Source: Haloarcula halophila
GTDB taxonomy: Archaea > Halobacteriota > Halobacteria > Halobacteriales > Haloarculaceae
DNA length: 64,000 nt
Reading direction: 5' to 3'
Assembly: GCF_029278565.1 (NCBI RefSeq)
Contig: NZ_CP119559.1
Coordinates: 2,974,665-3,038,664, forward strand
The notes beneath the pieces are model-generated. The model saw nothing but the letters and a program-made list of their open reading frames with translations, did not search any database and was not told the DNA's origin. Shown here piece by piece: positions 16,418 through 24,669 of the stretch. How positions within the stretch are numbered: position 1 is the first letter of the stretch; every line of letters begins with the position of its first letter. A program made the position numbers and the translations under genes.

Positions 16418-17386
16418 ATGTCGGAGTGCGACGCCTGTGGCAAGTCAGAGAGTATGCCCTATCAGTGTGGGCACTGTGGCGGGACCTACTGTTCGGAGCA
16501 CCGGCTCCCCGAGGCCCACGACTGCCCCGGCCTGGAGAACTGGAACGATCCGCAGGCGGTCTTCGAGAGCGGGTTCGACGACAGCGTGAACAACCCCGGC
16601 CGCCAGCAATCGGCCGGTCTCGCCGACAGGCTCGGGATCGATACCGGCCCCGGCGGCGTGTTCGGCTACTTCCGCGGGAACATGACCTACGTGTTCCTCG
16701 CGGCGATGGCGATCACGTTCGTCCTCGAACACATCGTCGGGCGGCTCGTCCTGGGCATCTCGAACCCCCTCTTCTACTCCCGGTCGGAGCTGTGGCAGTC
16801 GATCTTCGTCCTCCACCCGGACAACCCTGCATACGTCTGGACGTGGGTAACGTCGATCTTCTCGCACGACCCCTCGGGCTTCTTCCACATCCTCGGGAAC
16901 GGTATCATCATCTACTTCTTCGGCCGCATCGTCGAGCGACAGCTCGGGTCGAAACGGTTCACGGTCTTCTTCCTCGCTTCCGGCGCGCTCGCGGGACTGG
17001 GACAGGTCGGGCTCCAGTATATCCAGTCCGGTGGGGGCTACGGCGTCCTCGGGGCAAGCGGCGCTGCACTGGCGATTCTCGCCTTCCTCACCGTCTTGAA
17101 CCCCGACCTACGTGTCCTGCTGTATTTCCTGATCCCGGTCCCGATCTGGGCGATTACGGGCTTCTATCTGTTGCTCAGTGTCCTGGGAACGTTCGCACCG
17201 GGGACCGGCGGGTTACTCGGCGGGAACATCGCACACGCCGCTCACCTCATCGGCCTCGGGATCGGGCTCTGGTACGGGAACCGGATCAAGGGCCAGACGA
17301 GCGTCCCACAGCAACTCCAGGTGGGCCGTGGCGGCGGCCCGGGCGGTCCAGGTGGTCCCGGCGGGCCTGGACGCCGGCGGCCGTGA
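16418..17386 (+). CDS. Rhomboid family intramembrane protease with AN1-type zinc finger
   Basis: A 322-residue membrane protein. Residues 1-38 form an AN1-like zinc finger (CDACGKS, CGHCGGTYCSEHRLPEAHDC in two segments). Five or six membrane helices follow. The catalytic serine is in GASGAALA and the catalytic histidine in NIAHAAHLIG, the standard rhomboid dyad; H-I-L-G-N-G lies in the expected second helix. The C-terminus is a Gly/Pro repeat (GGPGGPGGPGG) ending in arginines. It cleaves transmembrane proteins in the membrane plane; the substrate is unknown. ATG 16418 gives the family N-terminus. The endonuclease V gene begins two bases after the stop. Confidence 0.9.
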   Translation: MSECDACGKSESMPYQCGHCGGTYCSEHRLPEAHDCPGLENWNDPQAVFESGFDDSVNNPGRQQSAGLADRLGIDTGPGGVFGYFRGNMTYVFLAAMAITFVLEHIVGRLVLGISNPLFYSRSELWQSIFVLHPDNPAYVWTWVTSIFSHDPSGFFHILGNGIIIYFFGRIVERQLGSKRFTVFFLASGALAGLGQVGLQYIQSGGGYGVLGASGAALAILAFLTVLNPDLRVLLYFLIPVPIWAITGFYLLLSVLGTFAPGTGGLLGGNIAHAAHLIGLGIGLWYGNRIKGQTSVPQQLQVGRGGGPGGPGGPGGPGRRRP

Positions 17387-17388
17387 CG

Positions 17389-18174
17389 ATGCGGGTCGTC
17401 CGTCCCGGGTTCGTTCCGGACCCGTCGCTGTCCCGCGAAGCGATGGAGACGCTCCAGCGCGAGATAGCCGAGACGGCCGTCTTCGAGGACGATCTGTCGG
17501 TCGATCCCGAGACCGCGTCCAGCGACAGCGAGCAGACGACACTCTCGGGTGAGGCGGCGAGCGCACCGCTGGTGGCCGGCGTCGATCAGGCGTTCGTCGA
17601 CGACCGGGCTGTCTCGGCGGTGGTCGTCACGCAGGGCGGTGCGGTCGTCGAACGGGCTCACGCCGTCGAGCGAACCGAGATCCCCTACATTCCTGGCTTG
17701 CTCTCGTTCCGGGAGGGCGGTGCGATCCTCGCAGCACTGGAACGACTCGAACACGACCCCGACGTCCTGCTGGTCGACGGCAGCGGTCGGATCCACTTCC
17801 GGGAGGCGGGGCTGGCGACACACGTCGGCGTCACCGTCGACGTGCCGACGGTCGGCGTCGCCAAGAACCTCCTCTGTGGCGCGCCCGAGCGACCGCTCGA
17901 CGGCGGCTTTCCCGAGGGAACCCGCGTCCCGATCCACGCCGACGACGCGATCGAAACGGCGACAGCAGGGACCCACGTCGGCGACGCCGTCCAGACGCGA
18001 CAGTACGACTCGCCGAACCGCCACGTCAACCCGCTGATCGTCAGTCCCGGCCACCGCGTGAGCGCCGAGACGGCGACGGATCTGGTGCTCGCGACGGCAG
18101 CGGGGTACAAACTCCCGGAGCCGACTCGGCTGGCCGACCGGGCGGCCGACGAGGCGAAAACCGAGGTCCCGTGA
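17389..18174 (+). CDS. nfi: Endonuclease V
   Basis: A 261-residue enzyme that cuts DNA (or RNA) near deaminated bases such as inosine. Recognisable blocks are GVDQAFVDD (first metal Asp), the signature YIPGLLSFRE near residue 105, LLVDGSGRIHFREAGLATHVG (second metal Asp) and VGVAKNLLCG. The helix QYDSPNRHVNPLIVSPGH near the C-terminus is also typical. An acidic insertion of about 25 residues lies at 40-60. The frame is open upstream through the rhomboid gene, but the homology starts at ATG 17389. It is probably co-transcribed with the rhomboid gene. Confidence 0.9.
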   Translation: MRVVRPGFVPDPSLSREAMETLQREIAETAVFEDDLSVDPETASSDSEQTTLSGEAASAPLVAGVDQAFVDDRAVSAVVVTQGGAVVERAHAVERTEIPYIPGLLSFREGGAILAALERLEHDPDVLLVDGSGRIHFREAGLATHVGVTVDVPTVGVAKNLLCGAPERPLDGGFPEGTRVPIHADDAIETATAGTHVGDAVQTRQYDSPNRHVNPLIVSPGHRVSAETATDLVLATAAGYKLPEPTRLADRAADEAKTEVP

Positions 18175-18228
18175 CCGACGGCGACCGGGTGTGCTTAACT
18201 GCCCGCGGCGTGTCCCCTCGGACAGACA

Positions 18229-19044
18229 ATGGCGAAGACGGTGCTGATCACGGGTGCGTCCGCGGCAGTGGGGTCGGCGACAGCCGAGGCGTTCCTGGCC
18301 GACGACTGGACAGTGTGGGCGACTGCCCCCGACGAGGAGGCGATCGCCGACCTGGCCGAACAGGGCTGTACCACGGCGGAACTAGACGTGACGAACGCCC
18401 GCGAGTGCGAACGGGTCGTCGAGGACCTGATCGAGGAGACCGGCCGACTGGACTGTCTGGTCAACGCGGCTTCGATCTCCCGGTTCGGCGCTGTCGAGGA
18501 TATCTCGACCGAACAACTCCACGAGCAGTTCGACGTCGCCGTCTACGGACCACACAGACTGATTCGGGAAGCGTTGCCCCACATGCGGGCTCGCGAGAAC
18601 GGGACCGTCGTCAACGTCTCCAGCATCACGGGCCGGCTCTCGACGCCCGGTCGCGGTGCCGACGCCGCGGCGAAGTCCGCGCTCGAAGGGGTGAGCGACG
18701 CACTGCGCGTCGAGGCGGACTCGTTCGGCGTCGACGTCGTCGTGGTCGAACCCGGGCCGATCCGGGACGGCGAGGAACCGGCCGAAGCGGAACCCGAGAG
18801 CGCGAGCGGCGCCTACGACTGGCTCTACCGGGCACGCGAGGACTCCCGACTGACCGGCGTCCAGGACGCGTTGGGCGTCACTCCCGGAACCGTCGCGCTC
18901 GCCGTCCGGGACGCGGCCAACAACAGCGACCCGGAACCGCGCTACCCCGTCGGCGAGGGTGCGAAACTCCTTTTGTTCGCCGAGTACGTCCCCGAGCGGT
19001 GGCGCGACACCGCTTTCGGTCTGCTCCGGCAGTTGATGGGTTAG
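18229..19044 (+). CDS. SDR family protein with degenerate active site
   Basis: A 271-residue short-chain dehydrogenase/reductase-like protein (Rossmann fold, NAD(P)-binding). The cofactor motif reads TGASAAVG, not TG-xxx-GIG. The NNAG motif reads VNAAS. The catalytic Ser is kept (VNVSS). The expected Y-xxx-K reads D-AAA-K, so the catalytic tyrosine is missing while the lysine remains. It may therefore bind a nucleotide without catalysing the normal hydride transfer, or use another residue. The stop overlaps the stop of the convergent ArsA-type gene (shared bases 19042-19043). Confidence 0.82.
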   Translation: MAKTVLITGASAAVGSATAEAFLADDWTVWATAPDEEAIADLAEQGCTTAELDVTNARECERVVEDLIEETGRLDCLVNAASISRFGAVEDISTEQLHEQFDVAVYGPHRLIREALPHMRARENGTVVNVSSITGRLSTPGRGADAAAKSALEGVSDALRVEADSFGVDVVVVEPGPIRDGEEPAEAEPESASGAYDWLYRAREDSRLTGVQDALGVTPGTVALAVRDAANNSDPEPRYPVGEGAKLLLFAEYVPERWRDTAFGLLRQLMG

Positions 19045-20132
19045 TCCAGACAGGCCCCGACGACGTTCAACAGGCGTTCGCCGCGGACCTCCTCGGCGAA
19101 CAGCGGGATCCGACGGACGTCGTGGCCCTGGAACAGTTCCTGTGACCGGGCGAGGGCGCGCTGTTGGACCTCCCAGCGGCGCGCACAGAACGAACACTCC
19201 GCGTGGTTCGGCCCGGGGATGTCGACCGCTTCGCCGAGCACCTCGCTTGGGTCCTGCATCACGCGGTTGACCACGACAGTGCTGACGGGGACGCCGTACT
19301 CACCGAGCCGACCGAGCAACCGTTCGGACTCGACGACCGAGAGTTCTTCGGGAACCATCACGATGCGGAAGTCCGTCCGTGTCGGGTCACGGAGGATGCT
19401 CCGCAAGTGTTCGATCCGGTCGCTCAGTTCCCGGAGGTCCTCGATCCCCTGCTCGGCGTCGACCTCCTCGTCGTCGCCGAACATCCCGGTGAGGTTCCCG
19501 AGCATGCCCGAGAACCGCTCGCGCATCTGGAGGATCTTCCCGACCATCGAGTCCATCGTCTCGGGGAGTTCGAGCAGTCGGAGCGTGTGGCCGGTCGGTG
19601 CGGTGTCGATGACCACCCGATCGAAGCGGTCGTCGTCGACGTAATCGAGCAGCAGTCGCATCGCCGCAGCCTCGTCGGCTCCGGGCATCGATCCGCCGAG
19701 TAGGCCGCCCTCGTCGCCGAGCACGTCTTCGCCCGCTCCGGCCTCACCGCCCATCTGGCCGGCACCACCCATCGGCCCGTCGCCGCCAAGCATCTGGCCG
19801 AGGCCACCCAGCGCGTCGTCGTCCATCCCGAGTGGCCCCTCGCCGACGGCCGCTTCGGGGTCGATCTCGGCGGCGTACAGCGGGATCTCCTCGCGGATGC
19901 GGGTCGGCGTCGCCGGGATATCTGTCTCTAACGTATCAGAGAGGGAGTGTGCGGGGTCCGTCGAGACGACGAGTGTCGCGGTGTCGTCCCGGGCAGACGC
20001 CAGTGCCGTGGCCGCCGCACAGGTCGTCTTCCCGACGCCGCCCTTGCCGCCGTAGAGGACGTACTCGGCGGCGTCGACGCCGGTCGGCGCGTCGATACGA
20101 TCGACAGCTTCGACATCGAGTTCGTGGTCCAT
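19041..20132 (-). CDS. ArsA/Get3 family ATPase
   Basis: A 363-residue ATPase from ATG 20132. The deviant Walker A KGGVGKTT is at residues 30-37, the switch region is S-T-D-P-A-H-S, and D-T-A-P-T-G-H-T-L-R follows near 180. A Gly/Met-rich insertion of about 50 residues (about 90-150, repeated GG-L/M and GQM) sits where Get3 has its client-binding methionine-rich helix. Near the C-terminus CSFCARR provides a CxxC, the zinc motif of the Get3 dimer. The family delivers tail-anchored membrane proteins or pumps arsenite; the CxxC favours the Get3 type. No arsenic genes are near. Confidence 0.85.
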   Translation of the reverse strand: MDHELDVEAVDRIDAPTGVDAAEYVLYGGKGGVGKTTCAAATALASARDDTATLVVSTDPAHSLSDTLETDIPATPTRIREEIPLYAAEIDPEAAVGEGPLGMDDDALGGLGQMLGGDGPMGGAGQMGGEAGAGEDVLGDEGGLLGGSMPGADEAAAMRLLLDYVDDDRFDRVVIDTAPTGHTLRLLELPETMDSMVGKILQMRERFSGMLGNLTGMFGDDEEVDAEQGIEDLRELSDRIEHLRSILRDPTRTDFRIVMVPEELSVVESERLLGRLGEYGVPVSTVVVNRVMQDPSEVLGEAVDIPGPNHAECSFCARRWEVQQRALARSQELFQGHDVRRIPLFAEEVRGERLLNVVGACLD

Positions 20133-20182
20133 GCGCGAGGTAGGCACTGCTGGCCTTGAGTATGTCCCGAAAACAGACCGCG

Positions 20183-20344
20183 TTATTGCCTGGAGGAGCG
20201 GGCTTCGCGGACTTCGGCACCGTCCCGGAGTTTGTCCTCGCAGTTGGGGCAGACGCGTGGCCCGTGAGCCTCGGTTGCCTCGGGTGTGAACACCCGTACG
20301 TACTGCTCCGTCACGAATTCACCGCAATTCTGACACTCGGGCAT
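20183..20344 (-). CDS. Small zinc-finger protein, DUF7563-like
   Basis: A 53-residue protein starting MPECQNCGEFVTEQYVRVF. Two CxxC pairs (CQNC and CPNC) form a zinc ribbon, and a basic tail ends EARSSRQ. It matches the haloarchaeal DUF7563 family from memory. The start is set by a TATA-like element 25 bases upstream. The role is unknown; such small zinc-finger proteins often regulate or bind nucleic acids. Confidence 0.8.
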   Translation of the reverse strand: MPECQNCGEFVTEQYVRVFTPEATEAHGPRVCPNCEDKLRDGAEVREARSSRQ

Positions 20345-20367
20345 CTCATGAAAGGCTTTCCTCAAAG

Positions 20368-20375
20368 AATATATG
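20368..20375 (-). promoter_or_regulatory. TATA-like promoter of the small zinc-finger gene
   Basis: On the minus strand the sequence reads CATATATT, centred about 25-28 bases before ATG 20344. This spacing implies a leaderless transcript. Confidence 0.55.
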
Positions 20376-20430
20376 TTTTCTGTTGCCCGCGACATACTCC
20401 GATTCAGCGACAACTGTCGAATCCAGCGGC

Positions 20431-22866
20431 TCACGTCCGGTCACGCCAGAACGTGTCGAGTTGGTCCGCGAGGAACTCCGGGGTCATCCGCGTGAACTCC
20501 TCGCGCTCGCCGGCGGGCAGATACGGAAACACGGAGTGTCGTGCGTCGGGGGTGTAGCGTCGGCCGACGAACGCCCGGACGCCCACCTCTTCGGTCCCCC
20601 GGATCACCCGCCCGATGGCCTGTCGAGCGCGACGAACCGCGGGGACGGTCAGCGCGTACTCGAAGGCGTTGTCCTCGCCGAAAGCGTCGCCGTAGGCCCG
20701 CTGGACCGCCCGGACGCGGGGAGAGCCGATATTCACGAGCGGGACGCCGACGACCGCACAGGTCGACAGTTTCTCGCCGTCGTAGTCGACCCCCTCGGTC
20801 AGCGTCCCGCGAGTGGAGGTAACCAGGACCTTCCCCGCACCGCGGAAGAACCGTTGTTTTCGGTCTTCCGTTGCTTCGTTGCTGGAGGCTTCGTCGACCA
20901 GGACGGCCTTGTCGACGGTCTCCCGAAGGTAGGCCCCGGCCCACGCCGCTTCTCGGTAGTTCGGCATCGCGATCATGACGTTGCCCGGCGAGCGCGCCAG
21001 TGCCCGCAGAGCCTGGGCGTACTCGTCGCGGGTCCGGTTCCACTCCTCGCCGAGCGGTTCCATCGCTTCGGGGTCCCCGCGGTTGCGAGCCGTGAAGGGC
21101 CGCGCGTCGACGAGATACGACGCCCGGTTCTCCCGCGGGAACGGCAGGTCGTAGGTCGTCGACCGGACCGGGCGCGCGTCCTCGTCATCGCCGTCGGCCG
21201 CTGCCAGCGCGTCCAGTCCCGAGACCCGCGTGAACACGTCAAGCGGTTCCAACGTCGCGCTCATCAGGACACCGCCGCCTAGATCGTCGAAGACGTCCCG
21301 CAGCGCCGTCGCCGGCATGCAGTTGTAACAGAGCAGTCCCGGCGTGTAGACGGCCTCGTAGTCGGCGTCCGTCTGTCGGGTGTCGGCGGGGGAGTGTTCG
21401 AGTTCGATCTCCCGGAGGAACGTCGAGTGGTCCCGTTCCCACCACTGGCCGGCCAGCGCACCGACGGCGGCACAGACCGGCTGGCGCGTCAGTCCCAACT
21501 GGTCGATGACGTCCTCGACGGCCGCGCCGACCTGGGCAAGCGTCCGCCAGACGCCGCCGTCGTAGCCCTTCCGTTCGGCCCACTCGGTCAGTTCGTCCCG
21601 TTCGACGGCCTCGGGGTCCCGGAGGGGAATCTCCCGGTCCCGGTCGGGGAGCGTCGCCGGGTCGGCCCGCCACCCCTCGTGTTCGGCGTCGAGGAACGAC
21701 TCGATCCGGTCGTCGAGCCACCGCAGGAGGTCGTCGTAGAATTTCCGGGCCTGGTCGACCGCGTCCAGAGGGACCTCCCGTGCCGAGAGAACGTCCCTGA
21801 CCTGCCGTTTGTGGTCGGCGCTCTGCTGGGCGCGCTGGACCAGTAGATCGCAGTCGTTGCGGGCCTGTTTGATCGTCTGCTTGCCCAGCCGGTCCGACAG
21901 CAGGTCCCGAACCCGTTCTTCGAGGCGGTGGGCTTCGTCGACGACGACGAACGTCGAGTCGTCGAGCACGCCAGACAGCAGGGGCCGGGAACCGGGATCG
22001 AACAGGTGGTTGTAGTTCCCGACGACCACGTCGGCCTGATCCAGCATCACACTCATCACCCGGTGGGGGCAGGTGCCCCGCTCGACGGCCGCCGGCAGGT
22101 AGTCCTCGATAGTGACGACGTTCTCCGGCCCGGCCGAGAAGTCGACGGGCGACCCTTTGTTCCGGGCGTACCAGTCGGCCTCGAACGGACAGTACAGCGG
22201 CGGATCGTCGCCTTCGGCCATCGATTCGGGGGCGCTGGGCTGGCTTGGCCGGTACGGGGAAGCGGCCCCCGCAGTCGCCAGCGTGTCCTCCCCGAGGCGC
22301 GTCTGCGTGGCGGCGTCCGGGCGGGCCGCAGCGGCGAGGTCCTGTCCTTTCCTGGGGTCCCACCACTGGTCCTCGTCGTCGATCTCGGCGTCGATCGCGG
22401 TCTCGGCGACGGCGGTCCCGTCGCTGCGGCCGTCGTCCTCGACGAGGCGAGCGGTCGCTTCCCGCAGGTCCTCACAGCGCTCGTGTGTGCCCGCGTCATC
22501 GGGGAACTTCCCCTCGCGGCCGTACGGACAGAGGTCGCGCTTGCCGACCAGCGCGATGCCGTCCAGGGGGTCCTCGATACCGGCGTTGAGCGTCCGCAGG
22601 TCGTCGACGAACTGCTGGAGCTGTTGCTTGACGGGTGTCACAACCAGTATCCGGTCGTACAGCTCCGTCTCGCGGACGAGGTGGGCGCCGGCGGTCAGGG
22701 CCGCCATCGTCTTTCCGGTGCCACAGGGACCCTCCATGGCGAGAAAGCCCCGGGACTTCCCGGCCTCGATAGCGCGTTCGACGGCGTCTGCCTGGTTTTC
22801 GTACGGCTCCGCGAAGCCGAAGTACTCGCGCCAGGACTGGTCGCCGGTCGAGGCCGTCTCTCGCAT
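20431..22866 (-). CDS. XPD/Rad3-like DNA helicase with Fe-S cluster
   Basis: An 811-residue superfamily 2 helicase. Walker A is EGPCGTGKT near residue 50 and the DEAH box is VVDEAHRLEE near 310. Between them four cysteines (LCPYG, HERCED, LYCPFE, GTCPHR) are spaced as in the 4Fe-4S domain of XPD. The C-terminal half has AMPNYREA, V-T-S-T-R-G-T-L-T-E-G-V-D and A-I-G-R-V-I-R-G, motifs V and VI of the family. It unwinds DNA with 5'-3' polarity in repair. ATG 22866 is preferred. A gap of 49 bases separates it from the mct end. Confidence 0.9.
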   Translation of the reverse strand: MRETASTGDQSWREYFGFAEPYENQADAVERAIEAGKSRGFLAMEGPCGTGKTMAALTAGAHLVRETELYDRILVVTPVKQQLQQFVDDLRTLNAGIEDPLDGIALVGKRDLCPYGREGKFPDDAGTHERCEDLREATARLVEDDGRSDGTAVAETAIDAEIDDEDQWWDPRKGQDLAAAARPDAATQTRLGEDTLATAGAASPYRPSQPSAPESMAEGDDPPLYCPFEADWYARNKGSPVDFSAGPENVVTIEDYLPAAVERGTCPHRVMSVMLDQADVVVGNYNHLFDPGSRPLLSGVLDDSTFVVVDEAHRLEERVRDLLSDRLGKQTIKQARNDCDLLVQRAQQSADHKRQVRDVLSAREVPLDAVDQARKFYDDLLRWLDDRIESFLDAEHEGWRADPATLPDRDREIPLRDPEAVERDELTEWAERKGYDGGVWRTLAQVGAAVEDVIDQLGLTRQPVCAAVGALAGQWWERDHSTFLREIELEHSPADTRQTDADYEAVYTPGLLCYNCMPATALRDVFDDLGGGVLMSATLEPLDVFTRVSGLDALAAADGDDEDARPVRSTTYDLPFPRENRASYLVDARPFTARNRGDPEAMEPLGEEWNRTRDEYAQALRALARSPGNVMIAMPNYREAAWAGAYLRETVDKAVLVDEASSNEATEDRKQRFFRGAGKVLVTSTRGTLTEGVDYDGEKLSTCAVVGVPLVNIGSPRVRAVQRAYGDAFGEDNAFEYALTVPAVRRARQAIGRVIRGTEEVGVRAFVGRRYTPDARHSVFPYLPAGEREEFTRMTPEFLADQLDTFWRDRT

Positions 22867-22915
22867 CGGAACGGGGTTGGGCGTCCCGGTATTTGAACCG
22901 CCGGGTTCGGTCCCG

Positions 22916-24105
22916 TCAGTCGTCGCTCTCGGCCGGGCGCGGGTCGCCTCCCGACTGCTGGTCCTCCAGCAGTTCCGCCCGGTGTTCGTCCAGCCTGGGA
23001 GCGCGACCACGCGGTTCGGGCATCGTCTCGGTCATCTTGATCGGGCTGCCCGCGACAGTCATCTCCGCGTCGACACCGGGCTGGGAGACGTCTGCGAGCA
23101 TGTCGCGGGCGTGGACGTGGGGGTCTTCGAAGATATCCGCGGTCGTCTGGATCGGTGCAGCCGGGACACGACCGTCGAGCAGGTCGACGACGGCGTCGGT
23201 CTCGTGCTGGCGGGTCCAGTCGGCGATTTCTCCCCGCAGGTGGTCACGGTTCGCGAGCCGCGACGCCGCGTCGGGGTAGTCGGCAGCCAACTCCGGCCGC
23301 TCCATCGCCTCACAGAGGGTCTGCCAGTGACCGTCGGAGAACGCCGCGACGACGGCGTACCCGTCCGCGGTCTCGAAGGCGTCGTAGGGGAACAGTGTCG
23401 GGTGGGAGTTGCCCCGCCGTGTGGGGGAGTCCCCGTCACAGGAGTACTGATACACCGTCCGCTCACAGAGCGAGATCATCGCGTCGTACATCGCGGTGTC
23501 GACGTACTGGCCCTCGCCGGTCCGCTCGCGGTGGTGGACAGCCGCGAGGATGCCCACGGCGTTGAGCGCGGCGGTGAAGAGGTCGCCCACGCCCGGCCCG
23601 ACCTTCGTCGGCGGGCCGTCCTCTTGGCCGGTGATCTCCATGACGCCGCCGAGCGCCTGGGCGATGAGGTCGAAGGAGGGCTGCCCCTGTCGTTCGGTCT
23701 CGCCCGTGCGCGGATCACCGAACCCCGGATCGAGGAGTAGATCAACTGTGGGTTGTGCTCCCGCAGCGTCTCGTAGCCACAGTCGAACTGCTCCATCGTC
23801 CCCATTTTGAAGTTCTCGACGACCACGTCGGCCCGTTCGACCAGCGAGCGGAACGCGTCGCGGTCCTCGTCGGTCCGCAGATCCAACTCCAGCGAGCGCT
23901 TGCCGCGGTTGACACTCTGGAAGTAGCCGCCGTAGGCTTCCGACTCTGGATCTTCGGCGTAGGGCGGGTTCGACCGGATGAGGTCCCCCCCGGGGCGCTC
24001 GATTTTTACCACGTCTGCGCCCATATCCGCGAGCAACATCGTACAGTACGGTCCGGCCAGGACCTGGGTCAGGTCGAGCACCCGAAGGTCGGCAAGCGCA
24101 CCCAT
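22916..24105 (-). pseudogene. mct: Succinyl-CoA:mesaconate CoA-transferase (CaiB/BaiF), one-base frameshift
   Basis: The N-terminal part (MGALADLRVLDLTQVLAGPY, then ADMGADVVKIERPGGD and VENFKMGTM) reads from 24105 down to about 23727 in one frame. The rest (GFGDPRTGETERQGQPSFD onward, to residues EMTVAGSPIKM) continues in the next frame down to 22916. The junction is a CCCC run (GGGG on the coding strand) at 23723-23726; adding one G restores a single family III CoA-transferase of about 396 residues. The catalytic Asp region (D-A-F near the ADVVVENF segment) is intact. Its position, divergent from the glutamate mutase genes, identifies it as the CoA-transferase of the methylaspartate cycle. 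It may be a sequencing error rather than a dead gene. Confidence 0.85.
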
Positions 24106-24127
24106 AGCGGAGCGAGGAGAGTACTCC

Positions 24128-24187
24128 TGATAAATCTTGGTGATAAATCATTATAGATTGTATAAGGTGGTTTTATCATTATAAACC
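24128..24187. promoter_or_regulatory. Divergent A/T-rich control region with repeats between mct and mamA
   Basis: TGATAAATC occurs twice in direct order (24128-24136 and 24141-24149). ATCATTATA also occurs twice (24147-24155 and 24175-24183). The second copy lies inside an imperfect palindrome, GGTTTTATCATTATAAACC, at 24169-24187. The region lies between two divergent genes of one pathway, so regulator binding here could control both. No regulator is identified. Confidence 0.45.
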
Positions 24188-24225
24188 ATTAACTTTATCT
24201 CTCCCCCTCCACCACCACAGGGTAC

Positions 24226-24666
24226 ATGCCCCGGACCGTCATCCTCGGCGTGATCGGCTCCGACGCACACGTCGTCGGTATCACGATTCTTGAGCAGGCG
24301 CTCTCGGCCGCTGGCTTCGAGGTCGTCAACCTCGGCGTCCAGACCGCACAGGCCGACTTCGTCGCCGCCGCCAAATCCCACGACGCCGAGGCTGTACTGG
24401 TCTCCTCACTGTACGGGCACGCCCGGCAGGACTGCGAGGGGTTCCACGACCGCCTCGAAGCGGCCGGACTCGACGTCTGGACGTACGTCGGCGGCAACCT
24501 CGCGGTCGGTCAGGACGAGTTCGAGGAGACCCGCCGAACGTTCCGCGGGATGGGTTTCGACCGGGTCTTCGACGCCGAGACCGACCCGGAGGAGGCCATC
24601 GCGGCGCTCCGCCAAGACCTGGAGCTGACGACGGCAGAGACAGACCGTGTCAGCGTCGAGGGCTGA
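24226..24666 (+). CDS. mamA: Methylaspartate mutase (glutamate mutase) small subunit
   Basis: A 146-residue cobalamin-binding protein. The B12 signature D-x-H-x-x-G is seen as GSDAHVVGITILEQAL near residue 13, followed by the V-S-S-L-Y-G-H-A loop and a G-G-N-L-A-V-G segment. These are the fixed features of the GlmS/MutS subunit of glutamate mutase, which isomerises glutamate to 3-methylaspartate with adenosylcobalamin. It pairs with the next gene. A TTTATC stretch about 30 bases upstream is the likely promoter of the operon. The gene is three bases from mamB. Confidence 0.95.
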   Translation: MPRTVILGVIGSDAHVVGITILEQALSAAGFEVVNLGVQTAQADFVAAAKSHDAEAVLVSSLYGHARQDCEGFHDRLEAAGLDVWTYVGGNLAVGQDEFEETRRTFRGMGFDRVFDAETDPEEAIAALRQDLELTTAETDRVSVEG

Positions 24667-24669
24667 GCG

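Noticed and set aside
16309..18174. Continuous 621-codon frame suggesting an endonuclease V fusion
   Set aside because: The first two-thirds are an out-of-frame reading of the rhomboid gene. Endonuclease V homology begins at ATG 17389.
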